Positions 1 through 7,038 of a DNA stretch of 11,374 nucleotides are shown here, piece after piece (within the stretch, counting starts at the first letter, position 1; the number at the start of each line of letters is the position of its first letter). Position numbers and translations under genes: made by a program. This DNA comes from an uncultured Actinomycetes bacterium (GTDB lineage Bacteria > Actinomycetota > Actinomycetes > S36-B12), in assembly GCA_903918595.1 (NCBI GenBank), contig CAIXFB010000153.1, positions 1-11,374 on the forward strand, written 5' to 3'. The notes under the pieces are model-generated. The model did not search any database and was not told the origin of the DNA. It was given only the letters and a program-made list of their open reading frames with translations.

Positions 1-131
1 CCGACCGCATGAGCGCTCCTTACCTCAGTGGTGCCACGATCGATTTTGTCGACACAATCGAGAAGCAGGGCTTCACGATTGACAACCCACAAGCAACGGG
101 CTCTTGTGCTTGCGGCGACTCTTTCCACTGA
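1..131 (+). CDS. erpA: HesB/IscA-type iron-sulfur carrier (ErpA-like), C-terminal fragment
   Basis: Only the last 42 codons are in the window; the reading frame begins at base 3 and stops with TGA at 129-131. The peptide ends in GSCACGDSFH, the C-terminal signature of A-type Fe-S carriers, where the CxC pair supplies two of the three cysteine ligands. The preceding YLSGATIDFVD stretch also fits the family's conserved fold. The first cysteine ligand lies upstream of the window. These proteins hold and pass on [Fe-S] clusters to apoproteins in the cytoplasm. In M. tuberculosis the similar gene Rv2204c sits near the adenosine kinase and ctaC, as here, which supports the assignment (recalled synteny). 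A cluster donor is plausible next to a Rieske protein gene, but any functional link is inference. It could be ErpA or another IscA paralogue. Confidence 0.9.
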   Translation, partial: DRMSAPYLSGATIDFVDTIEKQGFTIDNPQATGSCACGDSFH

Positions 132-149
132 TCTCTGTAGGAATATTTC

Positions 150-824
150 ATGATGTTGCAACGAGTTGCTGCCGGAATCGTCGGCGGGGTTTTGATGAGT
201 GCGGTTCTGGTAGCCCCGGCCGCAAGTGCCGTGACTGATTCCGAGGCTAAGGCCAACATGTTGAACGAAACTGAAGTCCCTGCGATTTTCGGTAAGGCTA
301 AGGATTACGAGTTCAATTCCAAGGTCATTGGCAAATCCATCGGAATTTGCGGTACTCCTGAGGGGAAAACGCTGGTGAGTGTTCCGGCCCCTTCCTCGCA
401 GTTCTTGGTGGATATTGAAACCCGTAACAAGAAGACTTACACCGACGTCATGGAGCGGGTGTACCAATTCCCCACGGCTGCTGCCGCGCAGGCGTCTTTC
501 CAGACACTTGCAGCTGAGCTGAGCACCTGTAATGGCGTGCGTACGGCTGCAAATGGTCCTACGGGCAGCATCAAAGACATCACGTCGACGGGCTCACCTC
601 CGGGCGGCGAGTACGAGGTGTTTTTTGTTCAGGTCAACGCCCGCTTCAACGACACCGACAAGCGATACCGAGACCGCACATCCGTTCTTGGGGTGTACAC
701 CCAAGCAGGCGACGCGATCATCGAAACCTTTGCTTATGTGAATCCCGCCACCAGAATTTCCGTCAAGCAGCGCAACGCGCTACTAGATCTCGGGCAGCAG
801 TTGAGCGCGAAATGGGTCGGCTGA
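150..824 (+). CDS. Secreted sensor-domain-like protein (PknH extracellular-domain-like), function unknown
   Basis: The 224-residue product starts with a clear Sec signal peptide: a hydrophobic segment at about residues 7-24, then APAASA with likely cleavage after Ala27. The mature part has no further membrane helix. Two cysteines (Cys67 in GICGTP, Cys127 in STCNG) could form a disulfide. The pattern of a YxFPTAAAAQASFQTL helix followed by a cysteine, then a beta-rich half ending in an amphipathic helix, resembles the exported sensor domains common in Actinobacteria, such as the extracellular part of PknH. That likeness is by eye and moderate. The start is supported by TAGGAA at 138-143; a second ATG follows directly at 153. 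It begins 18 bp after the ErpA-like gene and ends 38 bp before the kinase, so co-transcription is possible. It occupies the place of Rv2203 in M. tuberculosis; I cannot claim orthology. The ligand is unknown. Confidence 0.75.
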   Translation: MMLQRVAAGIVGGVLMSAVLVAPAASAVTDSEAKANMLNETEVPAIFGKAKDYEFNSKVIGKSIGICGTPEGKTLVSVPAPSSQFLVDIETRNKKTYTDVMERVYQFPTAAAAQASFQTLAAELSTCNGVRTAANGPTGSIKDITSTGSPPGGEYEVFFVQVNARFNDTDKRYRDRTSVLGVYTQAGDAIIETFAYVNPATRISVKQRNALLDLGQQLSAKWVG

Positions 825-862
825 GAGCAGCGCTTTCGGGGATTTGATGGGCTGGAACGGTA

Positions 863-1861
863 GTGTCCAGTCTCGTGTCCATTCTGATCACCGGATCTAT
901 CGCCACTGACCACTTGATGACTTTCCCCGGAAAGTTCTCAGACTCCTTCGTCGCGGAAAAACTCGACAAGGTGTCCCTCTCCTTCCTGGTGGAAGAGCTC
1001 CAGGTTCGACGAGGGGGAGTGGCTCCCAACATTGCGTTCGGGATGGGCTGCCTTGGTCTGAAGCCCGTTCTCGTCGGCGCAGTTGGCCCAGACTTTGCTG
1101 ATTACGAATCGTGGCTGAACCGGCACGGGGTTGATACAACCGCGGTGCACATCTCTGACGTGCATCACACGGCCCGCTTCGTCTGCACCACCGACTCTGA
1201 ACAAAACCAAATCGCATCTTTCTATCCGGGTGCCATGTCGGAGGCTCGAAATATCGAAATCAAACCCATCGTTGACCGGGTGGGTGCACCAGATGTTGTA
1301 CTCATCGGTGCCAATGATCCGCAGGCGATGACGCGCCACACGGAGGAATGTCGTTTGCGCGGATTCCCATTTGCAGCTGACCCCTCGCAGCAACTCGCTC
1401 GCATGGACGGTGAAGAGATCAAGCCGCTCATTGAAGGGGCGCTGTATTTGTTTGCGAATGAATACGAGTCCGCACTCATTGAGCAGAAAACTGGTTGGAC
1501 TCCTTCTGACATTGCATCGATGGTTGAGGTTCGCGTTACCACTTTGGGACCCGCTGGTGCCCGAATCGAACGTCGCGGCATGGATCCGGTTGTAGTGACT
1601 GTTCCCGAGGAGGAGCGCAAAGCAGATCCCACCGGGGTTGGCGATGCATTTCGTGCCGGATATTTGTCTGGGCAGGCTTGGGGGTTATCGGATGAGCGTT
1701 CAGCCCAGATCGGTTCGCTGCTGGCCACCTATGTGATCGAGACCGTTGGCACCCAGGAGTACGAGTTGGCTCAGCGGCACTTCTTGGAACGTCTCGCTGG
1801 AGCATATGGAGACGCTGCGGCCGCAGAAGTTGCACCACATCTTTCCTGCCCCCGCCCGTAA
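863..1861 (+). CDS. adoK: Adenosine kinase, PfkB carbohydrate kinase family
   Basis: It phosphorylates adenosine to AMP with ATP in purine salvage, in the cytoplasm. The product closely follows M. tuberculosis AdoK (Rv2202c) as I recall it: GSIATDHLM near the N-terminus, KVSLSFLVEEL, the RGGVAPNIAFG substrate-side glycine motif (about residues 50-60), IASFYPGAMSEARN (118-130), AADPSQQLAR and VTTLGP. The PfkB signature DPTGVGDAFRAG lies at 255-266, with Asp261 as the expected catalytic base. Length (332 aa) is normal. Two GTG starts compete: 863 has a GGA-containing ribosome site at a good distance, while 875 would align the N-terminus with the mycobacterial protein; I list the longer form. 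The gene ends 3 bp before aat, so the two are probably translated from one message. The related bacterial enzymes are ribokinase-like, and a broader sugar or nucleoside range is possible. Confidence 0.9.
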   Translation: MSSLVSILITGSIATDHLMTFPGKFSDSFVAEKLDKVSLSFLVEELQVRRGGVAPNIAFGMGCLGLKPVLVGAVGPDFADYESWLNRHGVDTTAVHISDVHHTARFVCTTDSEQNQIASFYPGAMSEARNIEIKPIVDRVGAPDVVLIGANDPQAMTRHTEECRLRGFPFAADPSQQLARMDGEEIKPLIEGALYLFANEYESALIEQKTGWTPSDIASMVEVRVTTLGPAGARIERRGMDPVVVTVPEEERKADPTGVGDAFRAGYLSGQAWGLSDERSAQIGSLLATYVIETVGTQEYELAQRHFLERLAGAYGDAAAAEVAPHLSCPRP

Positions 1862-1864
1862 ATC

Positions 1865-2515
1865 ATGTGGGATTTTCCTGATCCTGCTACCGCACCAGAG
1901 GATGACGACGTCGTCGCGGTAGGAGCCGATCTTGAAATCCACACCCTGATTCAGGCGTATTCGATGGGGATTTTTCCCATGCACCTTGCCACTGGCGAGT
2001 TGGCCTGGTGGTCTCCCAACCCACGCGGGATCTTGCCAATCGACGCTCTCAATGTGTCGAAGTCCCTGCGAAAATCCATACGATCTTTTCGAGTGACCTT
2101 CAACCAGGATTTCCTAGGTGTCATCACCAGCTGCGCCAATCCAGCGAGAGACAGCGGCTGGATAACGCCCGAGATAATTTCTGCCTATGCCGACCTGCAC
2201 AGTGCAGGGGTTGCGCACTCTGTCGAGGTGTGGAAGGGCAAGGAGTTGGTGGGCGGCCTCTACGGGGTAGAGATCGGTGGCTTGTTTGCTGGTGAATCGA
2301 TGTTTCATCGTGAACGAGATGCATCGAAAGTGGCGCTGGTGGCCCTTGTCCATCGGTTACGCGAATGCGGTGGAAATCGGCTTATCGATGTGCAGTGGCG
2401 GACCGAGCACCTCGGTTCCCTCGGGGTGACTGAGGTGCCTCGAATCCACTACCTGCGGATGCTCGCAGAGGCACTTCAGACTCCTAGTTGCATTGGTGCC
2501 GTTGGGGTTTCCTAG
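1865..2515 (+). CDS. aat: Leucyl/phenylalanyl-tRNA-protein transferase
   Basis: It transfers Leu or Phe from aminoacyl-tRNA to proteins with N-terminal Arg or Lys, making N-degrons for ClpS/Clp proteolysis. Family motifs run in order: AYSMGIFPM (31-39), WWSPNPRGILP (48-58), GWITPEIISAY (98-108), LHSAGVAHSVEVW (111-123), GGLYGVEIGGLFAGESMF (130-147), ASKVAL (153-158) and DVQWRTEHLGSLG (175-187). Glu144 of GESMF and Gln177 of DVQ match the catalytic residues of the E. coli enzyme. One small departure is Met39 where many members have Trp (GIFPW). Length (216 aa) is usual. There is no Shine-Dalgarno before the ATG, which follows the adoK stop after 3 bp, so translation is probably coupled. Its stop codon interlocks with the stop of the convergent gene on the other strand. 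Confidence 0.95.
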   Translation: MWDFPDPATAPEDDDVVAVGADLEIHTLIQAYSMGIFPMHLATGELAWWSPNPRGILPIDALNVSKSLRKSIRSFRVTFNQDFLGVITSCANPARDSGWITPEIISAYADLHSAGVAHSVEVWKGKELVGGLYGVEIGGLFAGESMFHRERDASKVALVALVHRLRECGGNRLIDVQWRTEHLGSLGVTEVPRIHYLRMLAEALQTPSCIGAVGVS

Positions 2516-3657
2516 GTACGGAAGTACTCGCGAACTTGTTCTACCGCTCCGGGCATTGCCTTGAGGAATTCATCGACTGTTTCTTGCGTGCACCCCAGCG
2601 GCAAGGACACTCGAACACTTGCGTCGTGTGCAATGCCCATAGCTTCAAGGACATGGCTTGGCATCCTGTTATCGGCAGTGCACGCGGAGCCACTTGCAAC
2701 GGCGATGCCTACCCGATCCAACTCAACCACGAGGGCCTCACCTGCAATCCCCGAACAGGTGAACGTGAGGATGTGCGGCAATCGATCTTTGGGATCACCG
2801 GCGAGCAGAATTCCCTCGATCGCTTGCGGCAACTCAGAGCGCACCCGATCAATCAAGCTCCGATGGCGCTCTGCTTCACCGGGCCAAGACTCGGCCAAGT
2901 ATTCGAGAGCTGTCGCAGCCGACGCAGCTGCAGCAATGTCTGGGAATCCACCGACCCAACCGCGATCCGGAGTCAGTTCCGGGCGCCAGCGCACTGTGGG
3001 GCGCACCACCAAAATCCCGACGCCACTTGGACCGCCCCAGTCACGGGCTGAAGCCACCAGCACGTCCCACTCACCGGGCAATTGGTCGTGTGCAATCACC
3101 TGGGTTCCATCGACAATCAGTGGAATACCGAGATCCCGCGCAACTATGCCAACAGCGGCGATCGGCTGCCGGGTACCCACTTCGGCATTAGCTGCCTGAA
3201 GGCACGCCAAGGCAGCACCGTTTCTCAATTCGGAGATGAACATGGCTTCATCGACCTTGCCGTGTGTATCAACGGCGATTGTGGTCAATTCGGCACCGGG
3301 GCAATTGGTTGCCGCGCTCAGTACCGCCATTGATTCGGCTTGGCTGGCGAGAATCCGGGAGTTTACCGATCGGCGTGAATTGAAGACACCGCAGATTGCC
3401 GCCTGCATTGCTAGTGGCGCAGACGCGGAAAAGTACACGTCTTCGGCTCTGACTTTGAGGAATTTGGCGATCGAATCTCTCGCCGCATCTAGGAGTAGAC
3501 CGGCTTTGCGACCCTCGTGATGAAGCCGCGCCGGATCCGCCCAGGAACTACCAGCCGCTGCCAGCAGAGCCTGCGCTGCGACGGGTAGCAGGGGCTGACC
3601 GGCGACCGCGTCGAGGTACCCGCGCGGTGGATGGGGGTCTGGATCGGGCAGGGTCAT
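2512..3657 (-). CDS. Cysteine desulfurase-like protein (class V aminotransferase fold) lacking the PLP lysine
   Basis: The 381-aa product has the overall layout of IscS/NifS: HHEGRKAGLLLDAAR (46-60), AANAEVGTRQPI (155-166), DGTQ (183-186), ARDWGGPSGVGILVVR (204-219), and the C-terminal ASGSACT loop with Cys326 followed by MPSHVLEAMGI. Normal desulfurases use PLP on a lysine to take sulfur from cysteine and hold it as a persulfide on the loop cysteine. Here that lysine (Lys206 in E. coli IscS, in SAHK or SGHK) is Asp206, encoded GAC. The PLP-stacking histidine (EHxAVL) is Ser109 (ESMAVL), and the SGxTE phosphate-binding turn reads SASAP. Asp183 and Gln186, which contact the PLP ring, remain. 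The frame is intact with ordinary composition, so this is not an obvious pseudogene. It may be a pseudoenzyme, a sulfur carrier, or a divergent actinobacterial subfamily. It is divergent from ctaC and convergent with aat. No good ribosome site precedes the ATG; TAAGTT, 6 bp upstream, could be the -10 of a leaderless message. Confidence 0.85.
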   Translation of the reverse strand: MTLPDPDPHPPRGYLDAVAGQPLLPVAAQALLAAAGSSWADPARLHHEGRKAGLLLDAARDSIAKFLKVRAEDVYFSASAPLAMQAAICGVFNSRRSVNSRILASQAESMAVLSAATNCPGAELTTIAVDTHGKVDEAMFISELRNGAALACLQAANAEVGTRQPIAAVGIVARDLGIPLIVDGTQVIAHDQLPGEWDVLVASARDWGGPSGVGILVVRPTVRWRPELTPDRGWVGGFPDIAAAASAATALEYLAESWPGEAERHRSLIDRVRSELPQAIEGILLAGDPKDRLPHILTFTCSGIAGEALVVELDRVGIAVASGSACTADNRMPSHVLEAMGIAHDASVRVSLPLGCTQETVDEFLKAMPGAVEQVREYFRT

Positions 3658-3771
3658 GATTGCAACTTAATGCGTGAGGAAGAACACCTCGAATTCCCTC
3701 GGGCCCAAGGAGCAATCATGGGGGTAGTCCGATAGTCTGCAGAGCAACCAGATCAGTCAGAAGGGCTTCCC
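3658..3771. promoter_or_regulatory. Divergent promoter region between the desulfurase-like gene and ctaC
   Basis: This 114-bp gap must hold promoters for both directions because the flanking genes diverge. On the minus strand TAAGTT ends 6 bp before the desulfurase-like ATG and fits the actinobacterial -10 pattern TANNNT for a leaderless transcript. On the plus strand TAGTCT at 3733-3738 fits the same pattern and would leave a leader of about 25-30 bases before ctaC. No convincing -35 hexamer is visible for either, which is common in this phylum. The ctaC ribosome site AAGGG (3761-3765) precedes its GTG by six bases. No operator-like inverted repeat stood out. Exact promoter positions are inference. 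Confidence 0.45.
3718..3735 (+). other. Possible five-codon leader ORF (MGVVR) before ctaC
   Basis: A near-consensus ribosome site AAGGAG (3708-3713) is followed four bases later by ATG at 3718, then four more codons and TAG at 3733-3735. It encodes MGVVR and ends 36 bp before the ctaC start. It would act as an upstream ORF only if transcription starts above about position 3705. If the TAGTCT element at 3733-3738 is the -10 box, this stretch is untranscribed and the match is chance. The peptide has no cysteine, so a copper or thiol attenuator is not suggested. Confidence 0.2.
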
Positions 3772-4638
3772 GTGCGATCCTCGTTATCTAACGCTCCAGT
3801 AGGGGCGAGATCACGTCTTTCCCGACGCGGTATGGGTCTTATGGCTGCCGGTGTTTTGGCAGTTGTGACCCTGAGCGGGTGCACTGCCAATGAGGCTTTC
3901 TTCTTCGATATGCCAGAACCGGCCACCGAAGAGGCTCCCATCATTTTGAACCTGTGGAACGGCTCATGGATAGCCGCTTGGGCGGTCGGGGCACTCACTT
4001 GGGGCCTGATGATTTGGGCGATCGTGGCCTACCGACGCAAGCATCGCGATGAAGTCCCCGAGCAGACCAAGTACAACGTCCCATTGGAACTGCTCTACAC
4101 AATTGTGCCGCTCATCATGATTCTTGGGCTTTTCTGGTTCACGGCCCGGGATCAAAGCGAAATCCTTACCCTCGACAATGACCAAGATCAAACGGTCAGC
4201 GTTGTTGGCTTCCGCTGGTCATGGGGCTTTAACTACCTCGATCAGGATGCCTACGACCTCGGATTGCCCGTCGGGGAGGGCTCAACCAACGAGCCAGCAA
4301 CCCTCGTGCTGCCTGTCGGGGAGAAAATTCGGTTTGAACTCAATTCACCCGATGTCATCCACTCCTTCTGGGTGCCAGCCTTCCTCTTCAAGATGGACGT
4401 CATCCCGGGAAAGACGAACGCCTTCGAGCTCACCCCAGACAAGATCGGCACCTTTGCGGGTAAGTGCGCCGAATTGTGCGGGGTAGACCATGCCCGGATG
4501 CTTTTCCAAGTGAAGGTCGTCGAGCGGGCCGAGTTTGATGAGTACATCGCCGATCTCAAGGCGAGAGGCCAATCAGGAATGCTTGAAACCGGCAGATTCA
4601 ACAGCGACGGACAAAAGCCAGGGGAGCGCACGCTATGA
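3772..4638 (+). CDS. ctaC: Cytochrome c oxidase subunit II, lipoprotein type
   Basis: This subunit takes electrons from cytochrome c (QcrC in the supercomplex) at its binuclear CuA centre and passes them to haem a of CtaD. A lipoprotein signal with lipobox LSGC gives a predicted lipidated Cys37, typical of actinobacterial CtaC. Two membrane helices follow at about 65-88 and 107-126. The WSWGF aromatic cluster (149-153) is the electron-entry region. The cupredoxin domain has His197 (VIHSFW) and the CuA loop with Cys232, Glu234, Cys236, His240 and Met243; all ligands are present. Translation starts at GTG with AAGGG at 3761-3765. The last four bases overlap the ctaD start (ATGA), so the two are translationally coupled. 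At 288 aa the protein is of ordinary length. Confidence 0.97.
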   Translation: MRSSLSNAPVGARSRLSRRGMGLMAAGVLAVVTLSGCTANEAFFFDMPEPATEEAPIILNLWNGSWIAAWAVGALTWGLMIWAIVAYRRKHRDEVPEQTKYNVPLELLYTIVPLIMILGLFWFTARDQSEILTLDNDQDQTVSVVGFRWSWGFNYLDQDAYDLGLPVGEGSTNEPATLVLPVGEKIRFELNSPDVIHSFWVPAFLFKMDVIPGKTNAFELTPDKIGTFAGKCAELCGVDHARMLFQVKVVERAEFDEYIADLKARGQSGMLETGRFNSDGQKPGERTL

Positions 4639-6359
4639 CGATCCTGAATGAGCCGATCACCGGCACGGCCACCCCGCCGCCGAGTGGGAGACCAGTTCGC
4701 AAGGACTCCTTGGGCACTGCGGTCGTCAAGTGGATCACCTCGACCGACCACAAGACCATCGGCTACATGTACCTCGTTACCTCAATGCTGTGGTTCTTCA
4801 TCGCTGGTTTGATGGCGCTGCTGATCCGTGCCGAGCTAGCTGTACCTGGCCTGCAGTTGATCTCACTCGAGCAGTACAACCAGATGTTCACCATGCACGG
4901 CACCATCATGCTGTTCCTTTTTGCTACCCCCCTGTTTGTAGGTTTCGGCAACGTCATCATGCCGCTGCAGATCGGTGCCCCTGACGTTTCCTTCCCGCGC
5001 CTGAACATGTTCGGCTACTGGCTGTTCTTGTTCGGCGGCCTGATTGTTGCGGCTGGTTTCCTCACTCCCGGAGGGGCAGCATCCTTCGGCTGGTTTGCCT
5101 ATGCTCCGTTGAGCAATGCGGTCAACTCCCCAGGTGCCGGTGGCGATTTATGGCTACTTGGCCTAGCAATGGGTGGCCTGGGCACCATTTTGGGCGCGGT
5201 CAACTTCATCACAACGATCTTCACAATGCGCGCACCCGGCATGACCATGTTCCGGATGCCCATTTTCACATGGACAATTCTGATCACCAGCGTGCTGGTG
5301 CTTATCGCGTTCCCCGTTCTTGCTGCTGCCCTGGCTATGGCCTTCATCGATCGCCAATACGGCTCATTGGTGTTTGCGCCGGAGAATGGCGGTGCAATTC
5401 TGTGGCAGCACCTCTTCTGGTTCTTTGGCCACCCGGAGGTCTACATCATCGCCTTGCCGTTCTTCGGCATTGCCAGCGAGATCATCCCAGTCTTCTCACG
5501 CAAGCCCATTTTCGGCTACAAGGGCCTGGTCTTCGCGACGATGGCGATCGGTGCGCTCTCCGTAGCGGTGTGGGCTCACCACATGTATGTGACGGGGTCT
5601 GTCTACCTGCCGTTCTTCGCGTTCATGACAATGCTGATCGCGGTGCCCACCGGCGTGAAATTCTTCAACTGGATCGGCACCATGTGGAAAGGCTCAGTGT
5701 CCTTTGACACGCCAATGTTGTGGACGATGGGCTTCTTGATCACGTTCCTCTTCGGCGGCCTCACCGGCATCATCTTGTCTGCGCCGCCGCTGGACTTCCA
5801 TGTTTCGGACAGTTACTTCGTGGTTGCTCACTTCCACTACACAGTCTTTGGCACGGTGGTATTCCTCACCTTTGCTGGCCTGTACTTCTGGTGGCCCAAG
5901 ATGACCGGCAAAATGCTGAATGAGCGCCTGGGGAAGATTCACTTCTGGCTACTCTTCATCGGCTTCCAGGTCACTTTCCTGGTGCAGCATTGGCTCGGAG
6001 TTCAGGGCATGCCACGGCGTTATGGGGACTATCTCCCAGCTGATGACTTCACGACCTTGAACATCGTCTCCTCAGTGGGCGCAGCGATTCTGGGAATTTC
6101 GACCCTGTTCTTCATCTGGAACGTGCTCACCACCTGGAAGAACGCTCCCAAGGTCACCGTTGACGACCCGTGGGGTTGGGGTGGATCCCTGGAGTGGGCC
6201 ACGAGTTGCCCACCGCCTCGGCATAACTTCACTTCCCTCCCACGGATTCGCTCCGAGCGCCCAGCATTTGATCTGCACCACCCTGAGCTAGCGGCTCCAG
6301 GGGCTCATTCGCCTGGCAGCAACACTGCACCGGCAGGTTCGGCGGGAGGCCACCAATGA
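4635..6359 (+). CDS. ctaD: Cytochrome c oxidase subunit I (aa3-type, haem-copper)
   Basis: This is the catalytic subunit that reduces oxygen to water at the haem a3-CuB site and pumps protons. It is a 574-aa polytopic membrane protein. All metal ligands are visible: His88 (MHGT) and His401 for haem a, His399 for haem a3 (HFHYT), and His266, His315 and His316 for CuB. Tyr270 in GHPEVY is the residue cross-linked to His266. Proton-path residues of A-type oxidases are present: Asp117 (GAPD) and Glu268 for the D path, and Lys342 (PTGVK) for the K path. The C-terminus carries the WATSCPPPRHNF segment and then a soluble, Pro/Ala-rich tail. A GGGGAG ribosome site (4621-4626) lies inside the end of ctaC. 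The gene overlaps ctaC and ctaF by 4 bp each. Its position between ctaC and ctaF differs from M. tuberculosis, where ctaD is unlinked. Confidence 0.98.
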   Translation: MTILNEPITGTATPPPSGRPVRKDSLGTAVVKWITSTDHKTIGYMYLVTSMLWFFIAGLMALLIRAELAVPGLQLISLEQYNQMFTMHGTIMLFLFATPLFVGFGNVIMPLQIGAPDVSFPRLNMFGYWLFLFGGLIVAAGFLTPGGAASFGWFAYAPLSNAVNSPGAGGDLWLLGLAMGGLGTILGAVNFITTIFTMRAPGMTMFRMPIFTWTILITSVLVLIAFPVLAAALAMAFIDRQYGSLVFAPENGGAILWQHLFWFFGHPEVYIIALPFFGIASEIIPVFSRKPIFGYKGLVFATMAIGALSVAVWAHHMYVTGSVYLPFFAFMTMLIAVPTGVKFFNWIGTMWKGSVSFDTPMLWTMGFLITFLFGGLTGIILSAPPLDFHVSDSYFVVAHFHYTVFGTVVFLTFAGLYFWWPKMTGKMLNERLGKIHFWLLFIGFQVTFLVQHWLGVQGMPRRYGDYLPADDFTTLNIVSSVGAAILGISTLFFIWNVLTTWKNAPKVTVDDPWGWGGSLEWATSCPPPRHNFTSLPRIRSERPAFDLHHPELAAPGAHSPGSNTAPAGSAGGHQ

Positions 6360-6751
6360 GAATCGAGGGTGCGCTTTTTGCCTTGGGCTTCGTGTTCTTC
6401 AGCGCTGTTGCTGGGATCTACTGGTTCCTGAGCGGCGATGAAATTGGTACCACGGCGTTGGCTCTCACCGGCGCGCTCGCATTCCTCATCGCCTTCTACG
6501 CGCTGTACACCTCAAAGCGGGTCTACCCCCGGCCTGAGGATCGCCTCATTGCCGAAATCGACGAGGCCGATCCGGAGTATGGCTTCTTCAGTCCGCACTC
6601 CTGGTGGCCATTGGTGGTTGCTTTTGCCGCAATGCTCATTGTCTTTGGCCTGATCTTCGCGGTGTGGCTGATCGTCCTGGGCATCAGCGTGCTACTCATT
6701 GGTCTTGTCGGTTGGCTCTTCGAGTACTACCGGGGCGAGTTCGCCCACTAG
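6356..6751 (+). CDS. ctaF: Cytochrome c oxidase subunit IV, actinobacterial type
   Basis: A small 131-aa membrane subunit of the actinobacterial aa3 oxidase (Rv2199c-type). It has four predicted helices at roughly 5-25, 32-52, 84-104 and 106-124. A charged cytoplasmic loop between helices 2 and 3 (RPEDRLIAEIDEADPEYGFFSPHSWWPL) contains the family's FFSPHSWWP motif, and the protein ends in EYYRGEFAH. It has no cofactor ligands; in known structures this subunit packs against CtaD and helps hold the oxidase in the supercomplex. The ATG overlaps the ctaD stop as ATGA and is preceded by GGGAGG (6344-6349) at good spacing. It is the last gene of the ctaCDF operon. Confidence 0.95.
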   Translation: MRIEGALFALGFVFFSAVAGIYWFLSGDEIGTTALALTGALAFLIAFYALYTSKRVYPRPEDRLIAEIDEADPEYGFFSPHSWWPLVVAFAAMLIVFGLIFAVWLIVLGISVLLIGLVGWLFEYYRGEFAH

Positions 6752-6974
6752 CAATCACACGGGCATCTCGGCGTCCTTTTCGGGCAGAGACCACGAGCCC
6801 TCTCAAGCTTTACCTAGTCGTCGTGATGATGTTGGAGCATGTGGATTCGTTGCATGTATCTAGCACATTCCATGCTGGCACCGTGACTGTTCAATTCGCT
6901 CCCACCATGCGCAGGAGCGTTCCAAGGGGTGTCCCGCTGCTGGGGACGAATTGCTGTAGCTACGAGCACAACAC
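6752..6974. other. Gene-poor region between converging respiratory operons
   Basis: This 223-bp stretch lies between the ctaF stop and the shared terminator hairpin. A 52-codon frame (6826-6984, +) starts with two ATGs but has no ribosome site, runs into the terminator stem, and reads as unlike a conserved protein, so I do not call it a gene. A weak 5-bp hairpin GTCCC/GGGAC sits at 6931-6947. No tRNA fold, direct repeat or mobile-element end is visible. The stretch would form the 3' untranslated part of the ctaCDF message and could host a 3'-end small RNA, but nothing in the sequence demonstrates one. Confidence 0.5.
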
Positions 6975-7023
6975 AACGAGATAGGGCCACCTCAGCGTTA
7001 CGCCGAGGTGGCCCTATCTCGTT
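6975..7023. terminator. Bidirectional hairpin terminator for ctaCDF and the qcr operon
   Basis: Arms at 6975-6993 and 7005-7023 are a perfect 19-bp inverted repeat. An A-C mismatch and three more pairs (GCG/CGC) close a TTA loop, giving a stem of about 22 bp. It lies 15 bp beyond the qcrB stop on the minus strand and 223 bp after ctaF on the plus strand, between two converging operons. There is no T-run on either side, so it departs from the classical intrinsic terminator, as is frequent in high-GC actinomycetes. It should block transcription or stabilise 3' ends from both directions. Confidence 0.85.
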
Positions 7024-7038
7024 CAGGACGTGCTTGCG

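Noticed and set aside
2488..3199. Plus-strand open frames opposite the desulfurase-like gene
   Set aside because: The minus-strand frame is longer and has family motifs over its whole length; the plus-strand products are low-complexity, Arg/Ser/Cys-rich shadows.
2512..3657. The idea that the desulfurase-like gene is a decayed pseudogene
   Set aside because: The frame is continuous over 381 codons, the cysteine loop and most structural motifs are kept, and there is no frameshift or premature stop.
6826..6984. 52-codon frame MMLEHVDSLH... downstream of ctaF
   Set aside because: No ribosome site, ends inside the terminator stem, and no recognisable features; kept only as part of the gene-poor region.
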